Assembly: GCA_018671515.1 (NCBI GenBank)
Contig: JABHHN010000072.1
Location: 1 to 57,057 of the forward strand
Direction: 5' to 3'
DNA length: 57,057 bases
Origin: an archaeon
GTDB taxonomy: Archaea; Nanobdellota; Nanobdellia; Woesearchaeales; GW2011-AR15
In this document: positions 22,825 to 31,480 of the stretch, piece by piece
How positions within the stretch are numbered: the first letter of the stretch is position 1
Layout: each line of letters opens with the position of its first letter
Program-made: the position numbers and the translations under genes
Notes under the pieces: model-generated
Told to the model about the DNA's origin: nothing
The model's input: the letters and a program-made list of their open reading frames with translations, nothing else
Databases searched by the model: none

Positions 22825-23477
22825 ATACGATTATATTTGACATGGACGGGGTTTTAGTTGATGAATCAAAATCATATAGACTTGCAATAAAAAAAACTGC
22901 TGAGTTTTTTCTTGATAATAAAAAAGAAATTTCAATGGATATGATTGAATCATACAAGGAAAGAGGTGGTCTCAATAATGATTGGGATTGCACAGAAGCT
23001 ATCCTAAAAGATAATGGTGCAGATATTGATAAAGAAAAAATCATCGAAAAATTTGATGATATATATATCAATGAAACAATTAAATCTGAAACATTGATTA
23101 TCAGACGAGAAATTCTTGAAGAGCTTTCTAAAATATATAAGTTAGGAATTGTTACAGGAAGACCAAAACGTGATGCTAATTTGGCAATATTCAATTTTAA
23201 TCTTGCTAGATATTTTAATACATATATTACAATGGAAGATGTAGAAAATCAAAAACCATCACCAGATGGAATTATAAAATGTATGAAAAGACTTGGCTCC
23301 AAAAAGGCAATATATTTTGGGGACACTATTGATGATATGAGAGCTGCAAAATCTGCAGGAATAATTGGTATTGGAGTTATGCCACTTGTTTTTTCAGGAA
23401 AATTAAAAAATTTGCTTATTGAAAATGGAGCATCAAATGTACTTGATAATATAAATGAAATTGTGGAGGTTTTATAA
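22809..23477 (+). CDS. HAD-family phosphatase, candidate histidinol phosphatase
   Basis: A 222-residue haloacid-dehalogenase superfamily protein. Motif I is FDMDGVLVDESKS (Asp nucleophile), motif II is LGIVTGRPKRDA, and motif IV is IYFGDTIDDMRAAKSAGIIG; a helical cap lies between residues 20 and 100. It overlaps hisC by 16 bases and hisB by one base (TAATG). HisB here is the dehydratase alone, so the operon needs a separate enzyme for histidinol phosphate, and this HAD is the obvious candidate by position. The assignment of substrate is inference. Confidence 0.85.
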   Translation: MDEEIDTIIFDMDGVLVDESKSYRLAIKKTAEFFLDNKKEISMDMIESYKERGGLNNDWDCTEAILKDNGADIDKEKIIEKFDDIYINETIKSETLIIRREILEELSKIYKLGIVTGRPKRDANLAIFNFNLARYFNTYITMEDVENQKPSPDGIIKCMKRLGSKKAIYFGDTIDDMRAAKSAGIIGIGVMPLVFSGKLKNLLIENGASNVLDNINEIVEVL

Positions 23478-24061
23478 TGAGAAAATCAAGAATTACAAGA
23501 AAGACAAATGAGACTGATATAAAAATAAAATTAGATGTTGATGGAACAGGGAAATCAAAGATAAATACACCAATTGGATTTTTCAATCACATGTTAGAGG
23601 CATTTTCAAAACATGGACTTTTTGATCTCGAGATAGATGTCAAAGGAGACATAGAAGTTGATCAGCACCACACAGTTGAAGATATAGGAATTGCACTAGG
23701 TAATGCATTTTTAGATGCATTAGATGACAAAAAAGGGATAAACAGATCAGGTTATTTTGTATATCCAATGGATGAAGCACTAGCAGTTGTTGCAATTGAT
23801 TTATCAGGAAGACCTTATCTACAATATGATGCAGAATTCAAGAGAAGATATTGTGGTGAGCTTGATACTGATTTACTTCATGATTTTTTTGAAGCTTTTG
23901 CAGTAAATCTAAAGGCAAATGTTGTTGTAAGAATGCCTTATGGAAGAAGTGACCACCACAAGATTGAAGCAATCTTTAAAGCATTTGCAAAAGCAATGAA
24001 GATGGCATGTGAAAAAGATGATAGAATAAAAGGCGTTTTGAGTACGAAGGGCGTTATATAA
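23477..24061 (+). CDS. hisB: Imidazoleglycerol-phosphate dehydratase (monofunctional)
   Basis: A 194-residue protein with the repeated manganese-binding half-domains: FFNHMLEAFSKHGLFDLEID, DQHHTVEDIGIALGNAF, then LLHDFFEAFAVNLKANV and RSDHHKIEAIFKAFAKAM. It removes water from imidazole glycerol phosphate. There is no phosphatase domain, in contrast to the enterobacterial HisB. It starts at the last base of the HAD stop. A 249-base gap with hairpins follows before hisH. Confidence 0.97.
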   Translation: MRKSRITRKTNETDIKIKLDVDGTGKSKINTPIGFFNHMLEAFSKHGLFDLEIDVKGDIEVDQHHTVEDIGIALGNAFLDALDDKKGINRSGYFVYPMDEALAVVAIDLSGRPYLQYDAEFKRRYCGELDTDLLHDFFEAFAVNLKANVVVRMPYGRSDHHKIEAIFKAFAKAMKMACEKDDRIKGVLSTKGVI

Positions 24062-24074
24062 GTTTCAATGATGA

Positions 24075-24107
24075 AATATTTATTTCTTTTTTTTTGAAAT
24101 AAATATT
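24075..24107 (+). terminator. Hairpin after hisB
   Basis: AATATTTATTTC (24075-24086) pairs perfectly over 12 bases with 24096-24107 across a loop of nine T. It begins 13 bases after the hisB stop. It may end or slow transcription between hisB and hisH. The rest of the gap holds a small AGGC/GCCT hairpin (about 24109-24119), a dispersed repeat (24126) and a 7-bp hairpin around 24167-24183. Confidence 0.5.
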
Positions 24108-24125
24108 CAGGCTTCGCCTTCATTA

Positions 24126-24153
24126 TAGCAAGCCTTTGGCTTGCAATTGTGGA
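24126..24153 (+). repeat. Dispersed hairpin repeat, copy A
   Basis: TAGCAAGCCTTTGGCTTGCA followed by ATTGTGGA. The core GCAAGCC-TTT-GGCTTGC is a 7-bp perfect hairpin. It matches the copies at 34802 (26 of 28 bases) and 50239 (opposite strand, 25 of 28). Confidence 0.8.
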
Positions 24154-24310
24154 TAGTGAAGTGTTAAAGTTAGAATAACTTTGACAATACGAATGAAATG
24201 AGTTATCTATACACTATGATGAAGAAAGAAGATGAAGTATTCTTTCCTGACATGTTGAAAAAAAGAAAATTCAAAATTAACAAAAAAAAAATTAAATGGA
24301 GATATAAAAA

Positions 24311-24916
24311 ATGAGAATTGCAATCATCGATTATGGTGGGGGGAATATTGGAAGTGTGAAGAATGCACTAGATTATTTAGGAGTAGATTCAATAATTACA
24401 GACAATCCTGATGAAATAATAAATGCAGATAAGATGATACTTCCAGGTCAAGGTAGATTTGGAGATGTGATGAATAAATTAAATGAAAAAAACCTGATCA
24501 AAACAATACTTGAAGAAATAAATAATAAAAAACCATATTTAGGAATATGCATAGGATTGCAGATACTTTTTGAATCAGGTGAAGAAGATCCAGAAATAAA
24601 AGGATTGAATCTGATAAAAGGAACTGTTCCTAAATTCAAGATTGAACAAAAAGTACCACAAATAGGATGGAATTCAATTACTAAAATGAAGTATTCAAAA
24701 TTACTAAATGGAATTAATAATTTAGATTTTTTCTATTTCGTACACTCATATTATTGCATAACAGATGATAAAGAATCAATATTAACCAAAACAGATTATG
24801 GAATTAATTTTGTTAGTGCAATAGAAAAAGATAATATTTATGCAACACAGTTCCACCCAGAAAAATCAGGAAAATCAGGATTAAAATTATTAAAAAACTT
24901 TTGTGAGGTAATCTAA
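24311..24916 (+). CDS. hisH: Imidazole glycerol phosphate synthase, glutaminase subunit
   Basis: A class I glutamine amidotransferase of 201 residues that feeds ammonia to HisF. It shows [20 protein letters not shown], the nucleophile Cys in [30 protein letters not shown] and the His-Glu dyad in [13 protein letters not shown]. It begins the second half of the histidine operon after the 249-base gap and is followed by hisF after one base. Confidence 0.97.
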   Translation: MRIAIIDYGGGNIGSVKNALDYLGVDSIITDNPDEIINADKMILPGQGRFGDVMNKLNEKNLIKTILEEINNKKPYLGICIGLQILFESGEEDPEIKGLNLIKGTVPKFKIEQKVPQIGWNSITKMKYSKLLNGINNLDFFYFVHSYYCITDDKESILTKTDYGINFVSAIEKDNIYATQFHPEKSGKSGLKLLKNFCEVI

Positions 24917-24917
24917 A

Positions 24918-25673
24918 ATGCTTACAAAAAGAATTATACCGTGTCTTGATGTAAAAAATGGACGTGTAGTAAAAGGAACGAAATTCAAGAATTTAGTAGA
25001 CATAGGTGATCCTGTAGAATTAGCTATAAAATATTATAATGAAGGTGCAGATGAATTATGTTTTTTAGATATTACTGCATCCATTGAAAAAAGAAAAACA
25101 ATGATTGAAATGGTAAAAAAAGTTGCAGATAATATTTTTATACCTTTCACAGTAGGTGGTGGAATAAAAACCATTGAAGATATAAGACTGCTCTTAAAAA
25201 ACGGAGCAGATAAAGTTACTTTTTGTACAGAGGCAATAACAAATCCAGATATAATAAAAGAGGCATCGGATAAATTTGGTTCACAATGTATTGTAATTTC
25301 AGTTGATGTAAAAAGAAATGGAAAAGGATGGGAACCATATATTTATGGTGGAAAAAAAGAGACTGGATTGGATGCATTAGAATTTGCAAAAAAATGTGAA
25401 AAATTGGGTGCAGGTGAAATATTATTGAACTCTTTAGACACAGATGGGATGAAACAAGGATATGATTTAGAAATAACAAAACAAATTTCAGAATCATTGA
25501 ACATTCCAGTAATAGCTAGTAGCGGTGCAGGAACACTAGAACAGATATATGAAGCATTCACAAAAGGAAAAGCTGACGCTGCTTTAGCGGCGTCAATATT
25601 TCACTATAACACTTATTCAATAAAACAAGTAAAAGATTATTTAAAAAATAAAGGAGTTGATGTAAGATTATAA
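24918..25673 (+). CDS. hisF: Imidazole glycerol phosphate synthase, cyclase subunit
   Basis: A 251-residue TIM barrel that cyclises PRFAR to imidazole glycerol phosphate and AICAR. The first catalytic Asp is in [20 protein letters not shown] and the second in [16 protein letters not shown]. Phosphate-binding loops appear as [14 protein letters not shown] and [13 protein letters not shown]. It pairs with HisH encoded immediately upstream. The AICAR it releases can enter purine synthesis through PurH, also encoded in this window. Confidence 0.97.
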   Translation: MLTKRIIPCLDVKNGRVVKGTKFKNLVDIGDPVELAIKYYNEGADELCFLDITASIEKRKTMIEMVKKVADNIFIPFTVGGGIKTIEDIRLLLKNGADKVTFCTEAITNPDIIKEASDKFGSQCIVISVDVKRNGKGWEPYIYGGKKETGLDALEFAKKCEKLGAGEILLNSLDTDGMKQGYDLEITKQISESLNIPVIASSGAGTLEQIYEAFTKGKADAALAASIFHYNTYSIKQVKDYLKNKGVDVRL

Positions 25674-25725
25674 CGGAAAAAATTGGAAAATTTTTTAGTT
25701 TTCAGAGTGGAGCAGAGGCGGAACG

Positions 25726-26976
25726 ATGATAATCCCAAGCATAGATATACTAAACGGACGAGCTGTAAAGCTTGTAAAAGGAGATCCAAATAATAAGAAA
25801 TTTGAGACAAATGCATTAGAGCTAGCTCAAAGTTTTTCAATATTTCCAGAAATAAATCTCATAGATTTAGATGCGGCATTAGGCACAGGAAATAATATTG
25901 AACTAATAAGAAAAATATCAAAAATATGCACATGCAATGTTGGCGGAGGAATAAGAACAACAAAAATAGCATATGATTTACTAAAGGCAGGTGCAAATAA
26001 AATTATTATTGGAACAAAGGCTGATGTTGAATTCCTAAAACAATTACCTAAAGAAAAAATCATAATTGCAATTGATTCACGGAAAGGAAAAATTGTTGAC
26101 AAAGGCTGGACAAATGAAATAGATGAAACAACCATTGATAGAGCAAATAGATTAAAAAATTATTGCAATTCCTTCCTTTACACATATGTCGACAAAGAAG
26201 GAACACTAGAAGATATTGATGAAAATACAGTAAATGAATTAAAAAAAATCACAAAAAACAAAATTCAATATGCTGGAGGAATTTCTAGCAAAGACCAAAT
26301 TATAAAATTAGAATCACTTGGAGTTGACGCAGTTGTAGGTATGGCTTATTATGAAAATAAAATAGATATATATGAAACATTTGTTGATCTACTAAACTTC
26401 AAAAAAAGCATGGGACTAATCCCTACAATTGTAAAAAACACAAATGGACAAATACTGATGCTTGCATATAGCAATAGAGAATCTGTAATAAAATCAATAA
26501 AGGAAAGAAAAGGAATCTATTTTTCAAGAAGTAGACAAGAACTCTGGGAAAAAGGACTCACTTCTGGAAATACACAGGAACTAAAAAATATAAAAGTAGA
26601 TTGTGATAGAGATACATTGATTTACAAAGTATTGCAAAAAAATGTTGCATGCCACACAGGAGCATATACTTGCTTCGAAGATGAAGATTTCAACATGGAA
26701 TCATTATATGAAATTATTGAATCAAAAATAAGTGAAAGTAATTCATTTACAGATAAAGTATATAATGATGAGACGATGTTAAAAGAAAAGATAATTGAAG
26801 AGGCAGATGAAGTAGTTAATTTTAAGAATAAAGATAACTTAACCTGGGAAATAGCAGATTTATTATATTTTATATCAATACTTATGAAAAAGAATGGTAT
26901 TGATTACAAAGATATAAATAATGAATTAAAAATCAGGAATCTGATGAAAAAAACAATCAATAATACAAAACTTTGA
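25726..26976 (+). CDS. HisA-HisI-HisE triple fusion
   Basis: One 416-residue chain carries three histidine enzymes. Residues 1-228 are HisA (ProFAR isomerase): IPSIDILNGRAVKLVKGD, NVGGGIRTTK and YTYVDKEGTLEDI. Residues 229-320 are HisI (phosphoribosyl-AMP cyclohydrolase): YFSRSRQELWEKGLTSGNTQ, DCDRDT at 292-297 and CHTGAYTCF at 309-317 with the metal-binding Asp, Cys and His. Residues 325-412 are HisE (phosphoribosyl-ATP pyrophosphatase): KEKIIEEADEVV and WEIADLLYF. In pathway order the domains act E, I, A. HisI-HisE fusions are common; HisA joined to them in front is unusual. The ATG follows GAGGCGG. Confidence 0.93.
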   Translation: MIIPSIDILNGRAVKLVKGDPNNKKFETNALELAQSFSIFPEINLIDLDAALGTGNNIELIRKISKICTCNVGGGIRTTKIAYDLLKAGANKIIIGTKADVEFLKQLPKEKIIIAIDSRKGKIVDKGWTNEIDETTIDRANRLKNYCNSFLYTYVDKEGTLEDIDENTVNELKKITKNKIQYAGGISSKDQIIKLESLGVDAVVGMAYYENKIDIYETFVDLLNFKKSMGLIPTIVKNTNGQILMLAYSNRESVIKSIKERKGIYFSRSRQELWEKGLTSGNTQELKNIKVDCDRDTLIYKVLQKNVACHTGAYTCFEDEDFNMESLYEIIESKISESNSFTDKVYNDETMLKEKIIEEADEVVNFKNKDNLTWEIADLLYFISILMKKNGIDYKDINNELKIRNLMKKTINNTKL

Positions 26977-26986
26977 GGCACAAAAA

Positions 26987-28102
26987 ATGATAAACCTATC
27001 TGAGCAGAGAGTAATTGAAGATACATTCTTCAAAGCAAATATGTCATACTATAAACCAAGTCTTTATTTTCATTTTGCAAACTACTTCCATGAAGAGCAA
27101 GAATACACTGAAAATACTGATATCAAATTAAAGCATTTCCTTAAAGGAGATAAGAATATGGCATTCAATAAGGTCTTAAAAAAAGATCTTAAATTGATGC
27201 TTAAGGAGATAAAAACAACTCCAAAACAGTTTGATGAAAATTTATGGAAAGGTATGCTTCCAAAAATAAGAACTGAAATAAAAAAAACATTAGGACTTGC
27301 ATTTAAACCACGTTTATTATTTTTTGAAGATAGTTTTCCTCATGGTCTTATGAGTTTTGAAAAAAAAGGAGCTTCATCAGTTACAATTTTTGAAGGACAG
27401 GATGATGCAGGTGTATATTTCCTAAATAAAAGAGTATCATCTTTTTTTACACCTATACTTATGATTCATGAGCAGATACATTCATGTCTTTCACAAAACA
27501 AGACTAAAGATCAGATGTATATAGAATGGTTTGAAGAAGGACTTGCACAATGGTTTTCATTATTGATATATTATAATATCACAAAAAATATGGAAGTAAT
27601 AAAATTATACAAGGAAAGATGTTATATATTTAGCAAGGTAAAATCTGAGCATAATTTCACAAGAAGATATTTTGAATATATGAAAATAATGTCAAAATTA
27701 TATTTATCTGGTGGTCCAGAATTATTAGGTAAGATGCTTATGAAATATATGTCAAATGATAGGAAGAAAGTAAATTCATATCTTAATTATGATAAAGGAA
27801 TTAAGTATGTTCCTAAGAAAGATATAGAAAATTTTCTTGTGAATTTCACAGATGTATATGAACCTGAAAAATTACCACCAATTGAATATTTGATATTAAA
27901 GGAATCAGTAAAACCAAAAACAGTTGAAGAAATCTCAAAGAAAACAAAAGCACCAGTTGAACTTATTCAAAAGGCAGGTTTTGCACTTAGATTTAAAGGA
28001 ATGATTATAGTTACACAAGATAATAAGATTGAAATTAATTGGAGAAAAAAAGATCTTTTAGAAAAGGATCTCATAAAGCCATTTTGGCCACTAAAGAAAT
28101 AG
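26987..28102 (+). CDS. Unassigned HExxH metalloprotease-like protein with a winged-helix tail
   Basis: A 371-residue protein that I cannot place in a named family. It has the zinc motif H161-E-Q-I-H165 in TPILMIHEQIHSCL and, 18 residues on, WFEEGLAQWF, which could supply the third zinc ligand as in gluzincins. Residues about 305-360 (VKPKTVEEISKKTKAPVELI) look like a winged helix, the sort used to bind DNA or RNA. There is no signal peptide or membrane segment, so it should act in the cytosol. It lies ten bases after hisAIE and runs up to the hisS ribosome site, which implies coexpression with histidine synthesis and histidyl-tRNA synthetase. Confidence 0.7.
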   Translation: MINLSEQRVIEDTFFKANMSYYKPSLYFHFANYFHEEQEYTENTDIKLKHFLKGDKNMAFNKVLKKDLKLMLKEIKTTPKQFDENLWKGMLPKIRTEIKKTLGLAFKPRLLFFEDSFPHGLMSFEKKGASSVTIFEGQDDAGVYFLNKRVSSFFTPILMIHEQIHSCLSQNKTKDQMYIEWFEEGLAQWFSLLIYYNITKNMEVIKLYKERCYIFSKVKSEHNFTRRYFEYMKIMSKLYLSGGPELLGKMLMKYMSNDRKKVNSYLNYDKGIKYVPKKDIENFLVNFTDVYEPEKLPPIEYLILKESVKPKTVEEISKKTKAPVELIQKAGFALRFKGMIIVTQDNKIEINWRKKDLLEKDLIKPFWPLKK

Positions 28103-28111
28103 GTGATATTC

Positions 28112-29416
28112 ATGGATAAAAAATTTAAATTACAATCAGCAAAAGGAGTAAGGGACTTTCCACCTCAAGAAAAAATACTTAGAGACAGAATTTTAAATAC
28201 AATAAAAGAAGTCTTTGAATTATATGGGTTTAATCCAATTGAACTTCCAATTCTTGAGCGATATGATACACTGGCTGCAAAGTTTACTGCTGGTGAAGAA
28301 TCAGATGCATTAAAAGAAATATTTGTTACACAAGATAATGGGAAAAGAAAATTAGGACTTAGATTTGATTTGACTGTTCCATTTTCAAGATACATAGGAC
28401 TTAACCCTGATGTAAAAATGCCTTTTAAAAAATATATCACAGGACAGGTATTTAGAGATGGTCCTATGAAAAAAGGAAGATATCGAGAATTTACTCAGTT
28501 TGATCCAGATATTGTAGGATGTGCAGATGTAATTGCTGATGCAGAAATTATGTCAATTACAGAAGAAGTTTTTAAGAGATTTGGTTTTGATGTAGAAATT
28601 GAATTTAACACAAGAAAATTACTAAATGGAATTTTGGAAGATCTAAAAGTTTCAGATGAACAAAAAATGAGTGCAATAATTTCTATTGATAAATTCAAAA
28701 AAATTGGTGAGAAAGGAGTAAGAAAAGAATTATTAGAAAAAGGAATTGATGAAGATAAGATATCTAAATTGTTTGTTTATCTTAAACCCGGAAAAACAAA
28801 TGAAGAGACTTATCAAAATATTAAAAAATTAATTAAATCTGATATTTGTTTGGAAGGATTAAAAGAAATAGAAGACCTTCTGGCATATATCAAAGAATAT
28901 GACTTGAAACATGTAACATTTTTGCCTAGTCTTGCACGTGGTCTTGCATATTATACAGGTCCAGTATATGAAGCATTCCTAAAAGATTCTACAATTACAT
29001 CATCTGCAGCAGGTGGCGGTAGATATGATGAAATGATTGGGAAATTCTTAGGTGGAAAAAGAGTTATACCTGCAACAGGAATTTCATTTGGTATTGAAGT
29101 AATTGTTGAAGCATTAAAAGAAAAAGAAAAACTTGATCAAAAAACAGTGACATCAGTTTATGTCATTCCAATAAAGACAAGAAAAGAGACAATTAAAATT
29201 GTTCAGAAATTAAGGAAGTCTGGAATAAAGACAGACATGGATTTAATGACTAGGGGAATTAGTAAGAATTTACAATATGCAAATACCTATGGAATTCCTT
29301 ATGTTATTTTTGTTGGTCAAAGAGAACTTGATGAAGGTAAGTTCAAGTTGAGAGACATGAAATCAGGTGAGGAAGAAATGCTTGAATTGGATGATATAAT
29401 TAAGAAGTTGAAATAG
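28112..29416 (+). CDS. hisS: Histidyl-tRNA synthetase
   Basis: A 434-residue class II synthetase that charges tRNA-His. Motif 1 is in the N-terminal region (SAKGVRDFPP, ELPILERYDTL), motif 2 in GQVFRDGPMKKGRYREFTQF, the histidine-specific LARGLAYYTGPVYE and motif 3 FGIEVIVEAL. The C-terminal anticodon-binding domain (SVYVIPIKTRKETIKIVQKL onward) is present, so it is a synthetase and not the HisZ paralogue. ATG 28112 has GGTGAT upstream; an in-frame GTG at 28103 overlaps the ribosome site. It closes the histidine block, in the same window as tRNA-His. Confidence 0.95.
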   Translation: MDKKFKLQSAKGVRDFPPQEKILRDRILNTIKEVFELYGFNPIELPILERYDTLAAKFTAGEESDALKEIFVTQDNGKRKLGLRFDLTVPFSRYIGLNPDVKMPFKKYITGQVFRDGPMKKGRYREFTQFDPDIVGCADVIADAEIMSITEEVFKRFGFDVEIEFNTRKLLNGILEDLKVSDEQKMSAIISIDKFKKIGEKGVRKELLEKGIDEDKISKLFVYLKPGKTNEETYQNIKKLIKSDICLEGLKEIEDLLAYIKEYDLKHVTFLPSLARGLAYYTGPVYEAFLKDSTITSSAAGGGRYDEMIGKFLGGKRVIPATGISFGIEVIVEALKEKEKLDQKTVTSVYVIPIKTRKETIKIVQKLRKSGIKTDMDLMTRGISKNLQYANTYGIPYVIFVGQRELDEGKFKLRDMKSGEEEMLELDDIIKKLK

Positions 29417-29431
29417 TTTTTTATATTCTTA

Positions 29432-30799
29432 TTATTTTGTATAATCACAAAATGGAGCAGGTGTGTTTCCTTTTTCTATATTTTCAATTACAGCCATTTT
29501 AGTTGGGATTATAATCTCTTCTTTGATTTTAGAGCCTATATAATTAGCAACAAAATCTGGTGAAAAAGGAGATAACATTGACCATTGAAGTAGGGGCTTA
29601 TTGTTATATAAATAATCTTTCCATTTCAATTTTTTATTTTGGCTTCCAAATCTATTTTCAGCAAAATCTTGAACATATGATAATCCCCAGCCATGACTAG
29701 GCACATATCCATTTTGTATTGACTTAATTACATCATTAGCGGTTTTTTCTTTAATACCTATTATACTATAACCTGCAAAAACCCAATTTTTATCATGAGA
29801 ATCACTATTTCCAGTCATAGATTTTCCTAAACCTGAGAAAAAGTTTTTTTGACCATTTTCACCAATTATATAATCACGTGTAATAAGGTTTGTATTAATA
29901 TCATGTCCTGCATTGACACTTTCAATACCATTGATTCTTTTAGCAATTTCTGGAATAAAATGGCTGACATTTGTAAGACGTTGATTCATTTTTCTACTTG
30001 TTAAAATATATGCCAATCTTCCCATTGGTGATGCATCAACAGAAATTGGATGAGCCATTACAAGTGCAATATTTTCAAAAGAAATGTCTTTATCTTCAAA
30101 TATTTTAAAAAGATCATAAATTGAAGGGTTTTTAATCTTTTTTAAATTAATCATTGCTTTTTTCATCTTTTCAAGATAACTTATTGGAAAATAACATAAA
30201 AATTCAGATTTATACACATCAAGTATTTTTTGAGTTCCATCAAGTAATTCTTCTAAATCTGGTGTTATGAGAATACGATAATTTTTTAGTATATTTGGAG
30301 CTTGTTTGTAAAATCTATCAATATCATACTTAAGTTCAATTAATTTTGGATCTATATTTTTAATTTCATTAATACTCGATTCTTGAATTTTTAATATTGC
30401 TCTAGTAATGTCATCTGTTTGCATCCGTTCTTCTAAATCTTGAGGATTAATTTTTAATTTTTTACATCTATCAAGAAGTATTTGTTCATAAAAATCAGCA
30501 ATTCTAAAATCTCTCTCTTCTTGAGATAATGCTGGATCAAAAAGAGATATTAATTGATCATATACTGCAATTTCAACACCTGGTACACCAATTATTTTAT
30601 CACCACATGTATCAATAAATTCTTGAACACCCTCAACGGAATCATGATCTGTTAGGGCAGCAGCAGCATATCCTTCAAATTCAGTACCTTCAATTTTAGT
30701 AATTATTGCTTCTGCCATTTCTTTAGGACTATGTCTACCATCAGAACGAGTAGAATGCATATGCATATCAGCAATTACCGTTTCAAGATTGATTTTCAT
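29432..30799 (-). CDS. PHP-domain metal-dependent phosphoesterase
   Basis: A 455-residue PHP-family protein. The metal-binding motifs are ADMHMHSTRSDGRHSP, ALTDHDSVEGV, GVPGVEIAVY, LVMAHPISVD and GNSDSHDKN. The motif set is closest to the TrpH/YciV group, which acts on nucleotides or RNA 5' ends. The chain is far longer than that group (about 290), with an extra stretch near residues 100-260. It converges on hisS with a 15-base gap. PHP enzymes also include histidinol phosphatases, so a role in histidine synthesis cannot be excluded, although the HAD enzyme inside the operon is a better candidate. Confidence 0.85.
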   Translation of the reverse strand: MKINLETVIADMHMHSTRSDGRHSPKEMAEAIITKIEGTEFEGYAAAALTDHDSVEGVQEFIDTCGDKIIGVPGVEIAVYDQLISLFDPALSQEERDFRIADFYEQILLDRCKKLKINPQDLEERMQTDDITRAILKIQESSINEIKNIDPKLIELKYDIDRFYKQAPNILKNYRILITPDLEELLDGTQKILDVYKSEFLCYFPISYLEKMKKAMINLKKIKNPSIYDLFKIFEDKDISFENIALVMAHPISVDASPMGRLAYILTSRKMNQRLTNVSHFIPEIAKRINGIESVNAGHDINTNLITRDYIIGENGQKNFFSGLGKSMTGNSDSHDKNWVFAGYSIIGIKEKTANDVIKSIQNGYVPSHGWGLSYVQDFAENRFGSQNKKLKWKDYLYNNKPLLQWSMLSPFSPDFVANYIGSKIKEEIIIPTKMAVIENIEKGNTPAPFCDYTK

Positions 30800-30929
30800 A
30801 TTTAGAGAATATAGACAATTAACTTATATTTAAATTATGATTATTATTAATAATTAAGATTTATTTTGGATATGTTTTATAAAAATATAAAAAAAGTTTA
30901 TTTTTTTAATCAAATATGTATTTTTATAA

Positions 30930-31259
30930 TCATTTAAGATTCTTGACATACCCTAACATTTCATAGAAATGATTAACTATTAAATCAGGGTTTCTAAATG
31001 TTTTTGCAATTTCTGCAAGACCTACCAAAACATAAAATAGACTTTCTTTAGTAGGATTTTCAAAATCATATTCATTTTTTTCAAATTGTGCTTTTATAAT
31101 TTGAGTAATTGAAGCTTGAGTAAATTTTGCTTTTTCTTCATCAGATATTTGAAGATTTTCTTCAAGCAATGCTTTGTGGGCTTCATAAAAACATTTTATT
31201 ATTGAATCTCTTACTTTAATTGGTGTTAAATCTTCCATTGAAATATTACAGTTTTCCAT
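30930..31259 (-). CDS. 109-residue hypothetical protein
   Basis: A mostly helical acidic protein (KVRDSIIKCFYEAHKALLEE, FYVLVGLAEIAKTFRNPDLI). No motif or family is recognised. Its neighbours are a PHP enzyme on the same strand and hairpins upstream. The composition is that of an ordinary cytosolic protein. Confidence 0.6.
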   Translation of the reverse strand: MENCNISMEDLTPIKVRDSIIKCFYEAHKALLEENLQISDEEKAKFTQASITQIIKAQFEKNEYDFENPTKESLFYVLVGLAEIAKTFRNPDLIVNHFYEMLGYVKNLK

Positions 31260-31344
31260 TTTATCATGATTTTGATTTTTTGATTATATAAATATTTCTA
31301 TCTCTGTTTTGTAAAATTGAATTAAGAGATGTATGTTTATTTTA

Positions 31345-31401
31345 GTAAGCGCGTTTTTGCGCTTACTTGTATAGAAAAGAATTTACAAAGTAAATTCTTT
31401 A
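31345..31401 (+). repeat. Two adjacent hairpins, one shared with the right end of the window
   Basis: The first is GTAAGCGC/GCGCTTAC (31345-31352 with 31359-31366), 8 bp with a six-base loop. The second is AAAGAATTTAC/GTAAATTCTTT (31376-31386 with 31390-31400), 11 bp with a three-base loop. The second stem, including the flanking TAG before it, recurs at 56883-56914. They are between divergent genes: the hypothetical protein on the left and the MFS gene on the right. Confidence 0.65.
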
Positions 31402-31480
31402 GATAATCACCAAACACTTTATCTAAATATTTTCATTTTCCATTAATTATTTATACTTAAATTAAATATTTAAAGTCTTC

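Noticed and set aside
28112..29416. HisZ regulatory subunit
   Set aside because: The protein keeps all synthetase motifs and the C-terminal anticodon-binding domain, which HisZ lacks.
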